From Costus lasius (lineage: Eukaryota > Streptophyta > Magnoliopsida > Zingiberales > Costaceae), in the NCBI GenBank assembly GCA_027563935.2, contig CM050453.2, positions 10,620,001 through 10,684,000 on the forward strand: a DNA stretch of 64,000 nt, read 5' to 3'. This document shows positions 44,201 through 54,183 of this stretch, in pieces. Under the pieces are notes generated by a model that did not search any database, was not told where the DNA came from, and saw only the letters and a program-made list of their open reading frames with translations. A program made the position numbers and the translations under genes. The stretch's first letter is position 1. Each line of letters begins with the position of its first letter.

Positions 44201-45301
44201 GGAATAAACTCCCCCTGTGGAAAGGGAAGTGAAAAGGCTACGATTACCTGTCATGTGAGAGGACGCACCAGAATCAACTATCCAAGTAGAATCAGAAGAA
44301 GCAAGAGTGGCTATACCGAAAGCGTGACTGGAAGAGGCTATGAAGGTGGAAGGCCCCGCAGTAGACTCGGATGTGGCCTGGAGGAAGCGGGCATACTCGG
44401 CTGCCGAAATGGTAACAGTATCAGTAGCGGACGGAGTAGGAAGAACGGTAGGCACCGAGAGAGCACTAGGCAAGAGGGTATCAGATACAGCAGCAGCCCG
44501 AGCAGAGGGAAGCCCAAATTTCTGCCAACACCGGTCTGGAGTGTGATTAGTGCGACCACAATGCGTGCAAGGCGGGAACTGACGACCACGGCCACGGCCC
44601 CGTCCCCGTCCATGAGAGCGGCCACGTCCATAAGAAGGGGGAACGGGAGAAGAAGCAAGAGCACTAGGTGTGTCCGGGTGTGATGAGGGGGTCGTCACAC
44701 GTAGAAGCCGAGAGAAAGCCCCTTGAAGAGTAGTCACCGTAGAGTCCAATAACAACTGAGATCCCAAGGTAGAATATTTTGGATTGAGGCATGATAGATA
44801 CTTGGCCACTAAGAATTCTTGCCGCTGTTGGAGAGTGACCTCAATGTCAGGAGAGGCAGGATGGTGCTGACAAAGTTCGTCCCACTTCCCTTGTAATAAA
44901 GCATATGTCTCCTGGAAGGATCGATCTTCCTGTTGTAAATTAATGATTTCTTCATATAGACGAAGGACATGACTTAGGTTCTGTCTAGAAGCATAAGTGC
45001 CGGTAAGAAACTCCCAAGCAGACTTAGTGGTTTGCTGATACATAATAGTAGAGGCAACCTTGGTGTCCATACTGTGAAGAAGTAAATTAAGGACAGCCAT
45101 GTCTGAGCGGCGCCACGAGTCATAAGTGGGATCAGTAGGGAGAGGAGCAGGCTGAGTGAGATGATGCTCCTTCCCATGAGATCCCAGAAAAAGTCGAACT
45201 GATTGAGACCATAACTGAAAGTTTGTACCGTCAAACTTAATAATATTTGTACCAAATGTTGTTCCAGGTTTCATATCCATAAGGGAGGATCCGGACTCCA
45301 T
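41198..45301 (-). CDS. Copia gag-pol polyprotein
   Basis: An uninterrupted 1367-codon frame encoding the full copia order. The gag (UBN2-type) N-terminus includes FDGTNFQLWSQSVRLFL. A basic RGRG linker precedes the zinc knuckle CTHCGRTNHTPDRC (about residues 244-258). The protease motif WIVDSGASSHMTG is near 340. GAG-pre-integrase and integrase follow, with HPSAARLQHVL, HSDIWGPSP, RSDNALEYTS and NGVAERKNRH supplying the D,D,E triad. Reverse transcriptase has AVYVDDMLLTG near residue 1050. RNase H has AYSDADYAGNIDDRKS near 1210 and SSCEAEYRAMA. No stop or frameshift was seen. It acts in cytoplasmic virus-like particles, then integrates in the nucleus. The start follows a leader of about 690 nt from the PBS. 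Confidence 0.95.
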   Translation of the reverse strand: MESGSSLMDMKPGTTFGTNIIKFDGTNFQLWSQSVRLFLGSHGKEHHLTQPAPLPTDPTYDSWRRSDMAVLNLLLHSMDTKVASTIMYQQTTKSAWEFLTGTYASRQNLSHVLRLYEEIINLQQEDRSFQETYALLQGKWDELCQHHPASPDIEVTLQQRQEFLVAKYLSCLNPKYSTLGSQLLLDSTVTTLQGAFSRLLRVTTPSSHPDTPSALASSPVPPSYGRGRSHGRGRGRGRGRQFPPCTHCGRTNHTPDRCWQKFGLPSARAAAVSDTLLPSALSVPTVLPTPSATDTVTISAAEYARFLQATSESTAGPSTFIASSSHAFGIATLASSDSTWIVDSGASSHMTGNRSLFTSLSTGGVYSPVAIADGSLVPVMGIGTVLFSSTILLSHVLYIPSFPVNLFSVRAFTATCNCSVTFLPSHCLFQDLRTKQTIGGGPRRGGIYTLLPSAVPQALSSAAVSPLLWHYRLGHPSAARLQHVLSLPSRPSLRCDACELGKHHRTSLPSASTSRSLHPFHLVHSDIWGPSPVPGRDGHKYFVTFIDDFSRVCWCYILSKRSELFDVFCNFCAEIKTQFGVPVKVLRSDNALEYTSTFFQSFCRSHGIVHQTTCSYTSSQNGVAERKNRHLLDVARTLLFHMKVPRSYWADAVLTASFLINRVPTPVLNGSSPFSLLFPAQTPFPLPPRVFGCLCYVHALGPGVDKLSPRATRCVFLGYSRTQKGYRCFDPSSGRLFTSIDVTFDESRSFFSSDTSPVSSPSSSSGLLPVPVILPTSPPVSTSSPPGPSVGTLQVYHRRPRPPPAAPPSSAVPDDSLPIALRKGKRHASHYSVSHYVSYDHLSSSFRGFSVALSSVSLPTSPLQAMSLPHWKQAMDAEMTVLQARHTWTLVPLPPGARVVPCRWVFAVKFNSDGSLARHKARLVAKGFSQIHGLDYHDTFSPVARLNSVRALFSLAVNGQWSLHQMDVTSAFLYGDLTEEVFMEQPPGYVAQGEMVCKLHKSIYGLKQSPRAWFHKLSQIMTSFGFWHSQADHSIFIRRSKSGVTILAVYVDDMLLTGNDRQGIEETKNHLQSHFSIKNLGTPKYFLGIEVAYQRGCVFLSQRKYVLDLLDEIGMSDCKPVDTPLIPNQKHSDNEESEYIDATRYRRLVGKLNYLTVTRPDISHAVGIISQFMQNPKQCHWDAATLVVQYIKGAPGQGLKYCKNGHTRIEAYSDADYAGNIDDRKSISGYCTYLDGNLVTWRSKKQSVVARSSCEAEYRAMAHTVCEMLWLRNFLQECGIICPSPMNMFCDNQAAIFIANNPVFHERTKHIEVDCHFIKEAIKNKLVTTPYLKSEDQVADIFTKALGSTRIKNLCNKLGLINIFSPA

Positions 45302-45988
45302 AAGTGAGCAAGAATAGAAATCTACGGAGAACGATAATAAAGAAGGGGCAACTCATATAATAATAGATCAAATGAGGGCAGAACGTTGTTCACGTGAGTT
45401 CATATCCATCAGAAGAGCGGAATGCCGAAAAAGACGCCAAGCTGCAGCTGAAATGTCTGTTTGCTGTCGATTTCTGCTCGCCGAAAACCAAAGACTGCTG
45501 TTGGTAGCGTTCCGAAGACCAAAGACGAAAGAGGCGCTGGGCAGCAGCGAACCGCGGCTTTGGTGGCTAGTCTGCGGAATTACTGTCGACGTCGTAGCAG
45601 CATGGGAGGCGGACGAAAGGAAGGGAGCGCCGAAGTGTTCTTACAGGCGGACGCAGCCGAACGTCATCTTGGTTCGGCGTCGCCTGGATTTGGACGAAAA
45701 AGAGAACCGGCGGAGCTCACACAGGCGGAAGGAGGCGGCGGTCCATCTGGCTCGAAGAAGACGTCACGTCGCAAGGGAATAATAAGGCGGACGAAGGAGG
45801 CGCTTTGCGCGGCGACGCCACAGCCGCGCGTCACGGCGCCATGCGCCAAGGGCGCTTCGCTCGGTCGTCCGCCAAGCGCTGTTCTCCTTCAACGTACGAG
45901 CAGGGACGTGAGAAGATAAAAGCGGCGGTGGCGAGAGAAGAAAAAAAACGGAGACGATGAAGAAGCGGCGGCGGAAGTGATGAACCTG

Positions 45989-46000
45989 GCTCTGATACCA
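45989..46000 (-). other. Copia primer-binding site
   Basis: TGGTATCAGAGC on the minus strand, directly adjacent to the 5' LTR, complementary to the 3' end of initiator tRNA-Met. Confidence 0.9.
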
Positions 46001-46135
46001 AGTTAGAATAATGAACCAGCAAAAACTAGGTATTCCATCAGGGTAACACCCTTTTACATATGAGTTATAGGGTTAACGGGTAAAGTAAATAGAGACCCTA
46101 AAACCATTAACTTAATAACAATTGTTACACCAACA
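46001..46135 (-). repeat. Copia 5' LTR
   Basis: 135 bp; two substitutions relative to the 3' LTR. Confidence 0.9.
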
Positions 46136-46409
46136 TTGGGCAAATAGCATTTAGAAGGAAAACTACCTCATTTTTCCTTCCTTATGTTTTCTTTCCTTCC
46201 AAGTAAAGGAAAAAACTTTCCTTCCTTCTTTCCCTCCAAGTAAATAGGGTAAAAGCACACAAGAGAGATTTTAATAGCAAGAAAACAAGCTTTCAAAGAA
46301 AGAGCAATTTAATTAAGTTTTGGACTTTGGATTTCACTATATTGGTCTTTTATAATAATACAAATTATCTATCTCTTTTATGGAAATCAATCGAGTTAAA
46401 GGGAATTTA

Positions 46410-47130
46410 TCCTACTGTGACATAGCTATATATTCAGCTTCAAAACTTGACCAAGTCACAACTACTTGATTCTTACTCCTCCAGATCACTAAGTTCCCTC
46501 CTAGGTAGGTATAGAACCCGATATAGATTTTATATCATTAATATCTCCACCATAATCGATAATTATGTAAGCTTCAACTTTGATACATCCATTGTTTTTA
46601 TGTCACAATAGGATACGTCCTTTTCTTGAAGAAGCTTTAATATGTTGTAGAATTTTTCTAGCAACATCCAAATGACATTGTTGGGGTTTTTGCATAAATC
46701 AACCTTCCCATCTATATCTTGTGACATCTGCATATAGAGAATGCCTATGGACTTTGTATTTCTGATTTAGAATTATTGGTGTATCAACATGTTTGCAATC
46801 CTGTATTCCTATTTCATTTAGTAAGTCTAAAATATATTTCTATTGTGATAATGAAATACAATCATCTTTGTATACAATTTCAATCCCTAAACATATTTTG
46901 ATTTTCCAAGATCTTCGAGGGTGAACTGGGATTTCAAGAAATTTTTGTTTAAGTTATGCTAATATATCACTTCTAGTGAATAGTATGTCATCCACATGTA
47001 ATGCTAGAGTCACTACTCCATTTTATTTATAACGTGCGAATATTGAAGGGTCCGTTTTACTTTATTTAAACTATGCTAAGACCATTACTAGAGAGAATTT
47101 ATAAAACTAATGGTAGTAGTGCATAGCAAA
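46410..47130 (-). pseudogene. Degenerate copia RNase H / RT fragment
   Basis: Aligns by eye with 41515-42200 of the intact copia: the AEY...SSKLDQVTTT-like end, an RNase H segment near 46480-46570 and a YVDD-region relic near 46980-47010. Full of stops and frameshifts. Its far end is cut by a LINE insertion at 47145. Confidence 0.65.
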
Positions 47131-47144
47131 TGCTTCTTCTTGTG

Positions 47145-47532
47145 ACTCAACTCTTTTTGCTGAACTCATGGCTATCCGAAGTGCTCTAGTCTTCATAAAT
47201 GATAAACCTGTCTTTCATAACAAATCTATCATTTTCGAATCAGATAGTAAAGAAGTGATGGGATTTCTAAATGGTGTCTCTCGGCATTTGTCCCAGGAAC
47301 TTGCCACAGTTATTAAAGAAATTGATTACTTGAAATAGAACAAAAATTATACTTTTGTCCATGTTGATCGGTCATGTAATGAAACAGCAGATTGGCTCTG
47401 CAAATATGCAAAGTGTACTAGTTTATCTAATTTTTGGGATACTGTTTGGCCTGATGAATTGGCCACTATTTTGTGCAATGATGCCCACGGGCAGTAATTT
47501 GTCATAGTAGTAATCTTTTATTAAAAAAAAAA
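47145..47532 (+). mobile_element. 5'-truncated LINE tail with RNase H domain
   Basis: Flanked by a 15-bp exact target-site duplication ATGCTTCTTCTTGTG (47130-47144 and 47533-47547) and ending in a poly-A run. It encodes the end of an RNase H (RVT_3-like) domain: FAELMAIRSAL, FESDSKEVMGFL and HVDRSCNETADWLCK supply the usual Glu, Asp and Asp positions. An in-frame TAG follows DYLK. The 5' truncation, tail and duplication are hallmarks of target-primed LINE insertion. Confidence 0.85.
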
Positions 47533-47744
47533 ATGCTTCTTCTTGTGCAATAGTCTGCACAAACAATAGGCACGGAAAAATGCTACACTTGTAGGGGGAT
47601 CAGGGCACCTACTAAGGAGATAGCGCGATGAACAAAAGAGCAGCAAGGCCAACCACAAAAAAAAAATCCAGCGCAGGCTGAGAGGTGGCAGGGTAAGTGG
47701 CTGCTAGCAAACCCAGACATAAGGTGTCTGTTTGGTTTTTCCTC

Positions 47745-47897
47745 CTCTAATACCAAGTTGACTTGCAATAAAATAACTTTATTATGTTATTTGTTAATTA
47801 AGAACATGGGCATATGTATAAATATATAGCAAAGTAAATGGGTATAGTGTTAACTGGTTCAACAACACTTAACTATCTAAATTTAACACTAAGAACA
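47745..47897 (-). repeat. Probable copia LTR with PBS (minus strand)
   Basis: TTGGTATTAGAG on the minus strand at about 47745-47756 resembles the initiator-Met PBS. An LTR-like stretch follows on its right, ending near AAGAACA. The boundary is uncertain. Confidence 0.35.
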
Positions 47898-48258
47898 TTG
47901 TCACGTACATTGCAAAATTCTCAGGAGAAAGAAAATAAGATAAGATGAAACGTGATAGGCTGCTAAGGTTTTCCATTGCAATTGCTTCAAGACTGCTGCT
48001 CAGTCTTTCGTTAATGTATAGTTACTCTTCCTTCTTCCATGCTTCCAGAGCTCTTGATTTCCTCCTTAGTTCCGCTTAGTAGCCTCCAAATAGGTCTAGG
48101 ACAAAATCTTCAACACCCTAATAGGATTTGGTTGCTTCCTTTATATTGGAGTTGCTATTTTTAGAAGGGAAACAAAAGCCAGGTAAAAGCTACTCGAATG
48201 GCGTTAAAGCGGAAAGATTATCGGCCATGAAGTAAACTATGTAGAAGTTTATACGAAA

Positions 48259-48552
48259 TTGCAAAGGAGTTACGAAAGCATGATGGTCACGGCTTGGGCT
48301 ATGATCTCCTTGGTGCATATCATCCTTTACGCTAGTGATGCTTTCACAACCATGAACTCCGTCACGGGTGAGAGTGTGAACTCTTCTATGGAAAACTTAT
48401 TTCGTGGTTCTTTCATGGGTGTGACGACGATCACTACCCTTATCATGAACCTTTTTGTGCTATTTGATAAAGTGATCATGGTTGTTACTAGCATCACCAG
48501 TGAAACCATGATCTTGTCAGAAGCTCTAACTTACACCAAAAACCAGAGGTAG
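48259..48552 (+). other. Open frame with palindromic GTCACGG words, probably not a gene
   Basis: A 97-codon frame encodes a hydrophobic peptide with no recognised domain. The DNA repeats GATGGTCACGGC, CCGTCACGGGTGAG, GGGTGTGACG and GATCATGGTTGT words like the Athila LTR cassettes, so the frame is more likely a by-product of an old cassette. No LTR ends were found around it. Confidence 0.3.
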
Positions 48553-48559
48553 ATTCATC

Positions 48560-49060
48560 TTTTCGTGTAGGGATGTATTGTGGCTTCAAACTATAGATTC
48601 CGAATAAATATAAGTAATGAAGTCAAAACTGTGAAACCTCTCTTTATAAAGTTGATATATACTGCAATCATTTTATTGTGGTGCATATGTGGAACTGAGA
48701 AATTCCCAATCAGTCGATTTTTTATACATAACAACAGAGGCAATATTGGGCCTTATACTGTTAATTAAAGGGCATCATAACTGATATAATAGATCAAATG
48801 TAAGCAATTGTGCTTGAATCAAATAATGTCCTTTTCCTTATGAGCCCAAGAATAAGCACATTGACTGAGCCCATAAAGGGTAGTTTGTAACACAGATGTA
48901 CCAACGGTGGCTGTAGGTTTTAGCTCTCTAGCTTATACGAAAGCATCCATAGATCAAGAGATGTCAGCTGAACTTCCCAAAGGATAATAACCAAATTACC
49001 GATAGAAGAAACAAGACTTCATCGGCTAAATGTAGGATTTGTAGTGGGTGTTGAGAGGAG
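48560..49060. other. Intergenic DNA
   Basis: No supported feature; probably copia leader debris or unique DNA. Confidence 0.4.
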
Positions 49061-49390
49061 CAACGCTCTTATGCACTGTCCAACAGGAATTTGTGTTCTG
49101 CACAAGAGAGGAAGTGGAGCTATGTTCTACCAATAAAGACTAGAGAGCTACCCTGCCTAGAGATGAAGAGATGGAGGCAAGCAACACTGTCCAAAGCTGA
49201 GAAAGGTGTGCACCCCGCCTACATCAACAAGGCAACGCTCCTGTTTTTTTTCCCTTCTACTTTCCCTAATGGGTGACGACAACACGGTAGCACGAATGAA
49301 AGAAGAGGAAAAAAGTGGAAACGGTGAAGGAGAAGAGGAGGGGGGCCAGGCAAAGAGGTGGATACGGCGGAAGCAGAAGTGGAGATGACC

Positions 49391-49525
49391 AGGCTACAAT
49401 ACCAAGTTGAGAAGGGAGAAGATAGAAAAACCAGAATCACTATTCATTTAAGGTTAGGGTACAACAAAATACACAACACTTGACCTGAACCGTTAACTCA
49501 TTTACACAATAACAATGACCCAACA
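49391..49525 (-). repeat. Copia LTR with PBS (minus strand)
   Basis: TTGGTATTGTAGCCT (49391-49404, minus strand) acts as a degenerate PBS. The LTR at about 49406-49525 begins TGTTGGGTCATTGTTATTG on the minus strand, like the LTR of the intact copia (TGTTGGTGTAACAATTGTTA). A purine-rich leader occupies about 49280-49390. The rest of the element is missing. Confidence 0.6.
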
Positions 49526-51124
49526 TGTCAGTGTGATCGGCACACCAATATGGACCAAGATTGAAAATCTTGGTAAAACTATAAATGATCGATGCAATTA
49601 CTTAATCAAAAGTTGCTAGGCTAGAATTAAACCGTTATTCTTTGATCCTTGTGTTGATTTTCAGATTTTTGTCCCTTATTTTGACCTTCATCACCAATCA
49701 TCATTTCCTATAACTTGCTCCAAAACCAACAACATTTGTAACAGTCAGCCACCTCTCACTCATAATTACCTAGTCTTTCAATGTCCCACCACATCATATA
49801 AAAAAGAGGGAGAGAGATACAAGAAGTCACTCTTACAATCATCCTCCACCATCTCACAAGTCACAAGCCACCACAATCAAAGAGAAAGGAGGAACGTCAA
49901 AAACGAATCATTAGAGAAAGGAAGGGGAGCACCCATACTTCTTCAGTCATCTCAGGTAACATTGTTGCTGCCTTTAGCCAACTCTGCCGAATTGTCAATT
50001 AGCACCAATTAGCTATGATGATGTTGTTGACCTTAGTATCCATGAAGCTCCTCACTGTCTGCTTCCCGTGCTTGTCGTGCTACCTGAAGCCGCCACCATC
50101 CCTACAATACCTCACAACCTCCACCAAACTCAAGAAACGCCAGATCCAGTCGCAAATCATAACTCTTTTGCTCATCAGACAAGCACCAAAGTTGAATGGT
50201 TGTCCCTTTATCTTTCATCTTTATATGCACTGCTACTACACATGCTCTGCGTTTATTACTCTCATCTGTTAAATCCTGCTTTCCACCAACCAATCCTGCT
50301 ATAAGAGCCTTTGCTAAACCATCACTTCCTCTACCACAACTCCCTCAATATTGACATTTCGTCTTGCAAACCCTTTGTCTTCCGTCATCTCACACCACCT
50401 ATCATGTTGAACCATGACCCAGTAATACCATAGGAGTGTTCGATTTGGTAAGGATTAAAACCACCCTCTATCTCCCTATTCTCCACTCAATTCTCTGACC
50501 TGCGTCACCATATCTTACCCTTTAGCAGTAATATCTGATGTTCCCAAAGGAAAATGTTCTATGAATGCCAACATAAAGGAACAGATTGGAATTAACTTCT
50601 TCCTAGAATATAAAAGGACATGAAGGGATCAGATAAGACAATGGATTAGTTAAACGCTTAGACATCTTCACTAGAATAAAACACGAGGAAGTAGCGGGAT
50701 TTTGCTTAACAGAACTCTCCATATTTTCCTTTAACTTCCATAAAATAACTCCATTGAGTCATTATTTGTACAAATTAGTATAAAAAAATTATTTAATTAT
50801 AAGTTCCATGACAAATACTAGCTTCTTCAAAGCAGAGTCAGCAATTAACTCTCGTCAGATATATCAATGCTCCATACCCTAAAAGGAGAAAATAATAAAT
50901 AGCTTTGCATGTCTATCACTAAGACCTAGTAGATAAATTTAGAATCATACATGATGGAAAAGTAAATCGTCACGGTTACCGATATATTTGGCACTGAACA
51001 AAGCGCCTAGAATACTTGATTTGGAAAATTTTGCCAGTATTCTTCAGTAGTAGTATTGTAAGAGAGCACGACAAAAGTTTATTTGAAGCAAACGGCCATG
51101 AATTCTGCTAATTGCATGACGTAC
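49526..51124. other. Intergenic DNA
   Basis: An 85-codon frame at 50015-50272 is short and unrecognised. A possible TATA-like ATATAAAAAA lies at 49796. I did not find the next expected decarboxylase exon here. Confidence 0.4.
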
Positions 51125-51289
51125 CTGTAACCAGAGCACCGAACAATCAAAATTTGTAAGAAACCACTTGTGTGCATTCACACAAAAAGAATCTGCTTCT
51201 TCCACACCATCAATATGATGACGATACTCTGGGCAAATACAAGCACTGCCAGCATATGCAGCATCTACATGAAACCACATGTCAAAGGC
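51125..51289 (-). CDS. Decarboxylase exon c with PLP lysine
   Basis: 55 codons from [14 protein letters not shown] to CSVLWLQ. The acceptor is TTGTAG and the donor GTACGT. It contains NAHKW, the PLP Schiff-base lysine. Confidence 0.85.
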
Positions 51290-51431
51290 CTACAATAGAG
51301 AAGAAATTAAAAAAATAGTATTGGTACATCAATGATCTAAGATTGGAAAGAACATGTTACTAAACAAGAGCACGTAGTTTTAAGATTTAAAAGTAAAGAA
51401 ATAATCAAGCCATGAGAATCCGCTTTAGTAC

Positions 51432-51491
51432 CTTTGCTACTTTACCCAGCTCAGATATTGGATCCACCGCTGCTGAGGATGTGGTGCCAAC
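51432..51491 (-). CDS. Decarboxylase exon b
   Basis: 20 codons, VGTTSSAAVDPISELGKVAK, between a GTCAG acceptor and a GTACTA donor. Confidence 0.85.
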
Positions 51492-51581
51492 CTGACGCAA
51501 TAAAAACACATAATTCAAAGCAGTGTGAGTATAACAACTGCATTTTTTGAGACAAATATGAGAAAAGCTAACATATCTTTT

Positions 51582-51893
51582 CAAGGTTTGAAGAGCCAGA
51601 CCATGCTCGGACCGGTATGCCATACCATACTAGAGCTGGTAGAACCGGGCAAGCGGCGAGCAGAGCAAGAGCAGCGGAAGAAGAAAAAAGAAGAAGATGA
51701 AAAGAAAGAAGAAGAGAGGTATGCTTGCCCTCTTCCTCTCCTTCTTCTCCCTCTCTTTCCTCCCCTCTTCTCCTTCTCCTTCCTTTTCCTCTTTTGCTAC
51801 ATCCTGCTGGCTCCACCATTTGGTCCGATTTGAACCACCACTAGACCGGTATAAACCGAAAAAAACTGGTTCAGACTGATTCTTTAAACCTTG
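51582..51893. mobile_element. hAT-like MITE (CAAGG family), copy 5, in a decarboxylase intron
   Basis: 312 bp, CAAGGTTTGAAGAGCC...TTCTTTAAACCTTG, with a perfect 8-bp duplication TATCTTTT (51574-51581 and 51894-51901). The purine/pyrimidine interior makes spurious frames. Confidence 0.9.
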
Positions 51894-51989
51894 TATCTTT
51901 TTAACCTTAGTTTCCTACTAATTAAAATTATTTTCTTTCATGATTCAATCAAGAATACCATATGTTTGTCATTTAACTAGTATCCAAAC

Positions 51990-52100
51990 CAAGGTTCAAG
52001 AAACTCAGTCCACGACCAAACCAATATATTGGCTGGTATCAAACAACACCAACACATGATACCAATACTAGTACAAGTTGGACTGGTTTTTTATTCCTTG
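51990..52100. mobile_element. hAT-like MITE (CAAGG family), copy 6, same intron
   Basis: 111 bp, CAAGGTTCAAGAAAC...TTTTTTATTCCTTG, flanked by ATCCAAAC/CTGCAAAC (six of eight). Confidence 0.65.
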
Positions 52101-52393
52101 CTGCAAACTAGCTTAAGGCAAAAATGAAACATCCACAGTCCACTTCTCACAAGGGTCAAAGGCCAACATGAAGTCATGAACCAGCCAACGCAACCAATTA
52201 TGTGCTTATAAACTTGTGCACTGTCCTGCTGGCCATTTTATATGACGAAATCACAAGAATTAACAACAAATGTTCTTGATCTTAAAACCGAGCTACCGTA
52301 TTTTTTATAAAAAAAAAATAATAATATGACAAATACAAAAAATGAATGAGCATAAAGAAAGGTAGAGTAGCAAGAAAGCAAATCAGTTCTTAC

Positions 52394-52534
52394 TGTGCCA
52401 CATATAAAAAAGGGTATCAATCCTGCTGATAAGTCGTTATAAATTGCTTTAGATAGTACTTCAGGGGAAAGAGCATAATTTGAAGTCAAGTCAGCCTTGA
52501 GAATTCTGAGATTTTCAAGAAAAATCCCTGCAAT
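52394..52534 (-). CDS. Decarboxylase exon a
   Basis: 47 codons, starting after ATATCAG with IAGIFLENLRILKAD and ending ...FFICGT before GTAAGA. Frame is intact. Confidence 0.8.
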
Positions 52535-54053
52535 CTGATATAGATATTTCTGAATAATTTAATAAGGATAACCACAAAAAAGACGGCTACCAAAACTTAG
52601 AAGAGGTATATTATGGAATAGAACATATACAAATCATAGCATTTATCTCAAAAAAAAAAGCCAGCCACTTGCCATGTATAAAGAGCAAACATATATCTTG
52701 TCAAGAATTCAGTGGCTATTTTCATGTAACACCATAATGCAGCTGCTTTTCATGTGATACTAGAATGAAATTACTTATACAGTTATACCATTATCACGAC
52801 AGCTAGGTGAGCCTTTGCTATTCTATGAGATATATGAGAATGGTGACAAGTGTATCTACAAGATTCCAGTAGCAACAAGTGCTTATACCATTAGCATAAT
52901 AGCTAGGTGAGTCTTTTCATATATGTATTTGTATCTGGTCCTAATATACATGCATGACAATGTTTGTCATGCTCATCCTATTGCCAATTTTCATGGTTTC
53001 TATCCCATAAGAGGTAGACACCCATGCAAATTTATTATGTGAACTTTAACATACCAACACCATATGTATTGAGAAGATTTCCAAACATGGACACTGCAAA
53101 ACTTTTAAGCTAGTCATCATTCCTTCTATATATAGTAGGAGCTCCTAGTAGATGTCTTTAGTAGAGATGCTCCTACGAGCAAGGTAATATATTACAATTC
53201 AATTTTTATGTACTTTTAGTTTTAAAATCTATGTAAAGATCTCAACAATGATTATTTATATATCTATATATATATTTCAAGGATATTTAGGATGGAACTA
53301 GAGGGGCAGCCAGTGCAAAATCAAGTCAAAAGGTACTAGTAAGGTAAGAAATCATGATTCAATTTATATATACTCACATTCCAATTTTAATCAAATATAT
53401 AAGAATAATGATTAATTTTAATTTTTAAGTTTCTTAAGCATGTGAGATTGAACCGAAGAGTGGAGCTGATATTAAAACAATGCCAATAGGCAGTTCTTGC
53501 AAGGATAAGACATCAAAATTCAAGAATTTCATAATTTCATTTATTATAAACTTATGCACCAATTTCATTTTAATCTAAAGTTACGGTATTTCTTACATGT
53601 AAGTCAACTTCAATTTAGTTTAACCTTAAATACCTCAAAACTGGTTTACTTTAAACTCATCCAGATTTCCTTCTATCTTTGACATTTGCACCATCAACAG
53701 TTCCTAGAACCCTTACGTGAACCAAAACTTCTCTAGTGAAGAGATTTGAGATTTGAGGCTCTATAAACTCCCCTGGCCTTGCCAAGACTCTAAGCCCAAT
53801 GTGTTCATTTTTTATTTTTTTTTAAAAAAACTTGATGGCCTAACTCTTCCCCTCTCTTATTAAAAATATGAATAAGCACTCTATCCTTCCCCCTAAGTGG
53901 GAACCAGATCATTCTCACTCTTGTCCGTGTAAAGCAGCTCCCCTCCCACATTAAGGATTTTAGATCTACAGCTCTTTACAACTTCATACAAAAAATTCTC
54001 TCAAGATTATTGATAACTGTAATTGTCAAGAAACAAGTTGCGTTAGATGGATA
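52535..54053. other. Intergenic or intronic AT-rich DNA
   Basis: No further exon recognised on either strand. Contains a short TA-rich tract near 53255-53275. Confidence 0.4.
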
Positions 54054-54159
54054 CAATTTGCATGACAACTTCTTTATTGCCTAGGAATCTTTCTGATGCA
54101 GAAAAAGACCCTTCAATTTGCATGACAACTTCTTTATTGCCTAGGAATCTTTCTAATGC
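54054..54159. repeat. 60-bp tandem duplication
   Basis: CAATTTGCATGACAACTTCT begins two copies 60 bp apart; the second is identical over about 46 bp except for one base. Confidence 0.85.
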
Positions 54160-54183
54160 TTCCCTAGAAAAAAATTTTGCTCA

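Larger units (their letters stand above)
41056..46135 (-). mobile_element. Young, apparently complete Ty1/copia retrotransposon
   Basis: 5080 bp with 135-bp LTRs (41056-41190 and 46001-46135) differing at only two positions, and a perfect 5-bp duplication TTGGG (41051-41055 and 46136-46140). On the minus strand the LTR runs TGTTGGTG...TCTAACT, directly followed by the PBS. A polypurine tract adjoins the other LTR. The polyprotein is uninterrupted. Everything required for transposition seems present. Confidence 0.95.
40475..46249. mobile_element. Tourist-like MITE 2, split by the copia element
   Basis: Left end GGCTCTGTTTACTTCAAGGG at 40475, right end CAAGTAAATAGGG at 46249, with TAA duplications at 40472-40474 and 46250-46252. 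The MITE halves are 40475-41055 and 46136-46249; the copia at 41056-46135 lies between. The left half contains purine-rich repeats (GGAGGGAGGAGAGGGA) that create long spurious frames on the minus strand. Confidence 0.75.
51125..52534 (-). pseudogene. Aromatic L-amino-acid (tyrosine/tryptophan) decarboxylase, three-exon fragment
   Basis: Three exons on the minus strand, 52394-52534, 51432-51491 and 51125-51289, all phase 0 with AG and GT splice ends, join to 122 codons. The middle of a group II PLP decarboxylase is unmistakable: YALSPEVLSKAI, GLIPFFICGT joined to VGTTSSAAVDPI, then [15 protein letters not shown] (Asp contacting the PLP ring nitrogen) and [13 protein letters not shown] (the PLP-binding Lys). 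The enzyme decarboxylates tyrosine, DOPA or tryptophan; substrate cannot be assigned. The reading frames have no damage, but I saw neither the preceding exon (THS..KAC region) up to about 54 kb nor the following exon below 51125. It is therefore a fragment or a gene with very long introns. Confidence 0.75.

Noticed and set aside
43412..44683. Plus-strand frames of about 140 codons
   Set aside because: They are antisense shadows of the copia polyprotein.
50015..50272. 85-codon frame with a hydrophobic start
   Set aside because: Overlaps another frame in a different phase, has no recognised domain and no clear promoter or splice evidence.
50805..51000. Possible next decarboxylase exon (RELIADSALKKL-like on the minus strand)
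   Set aside because: Frames from the nearest AG acceptor hit stops at once, and the expected alternation of conserved residues is missing.
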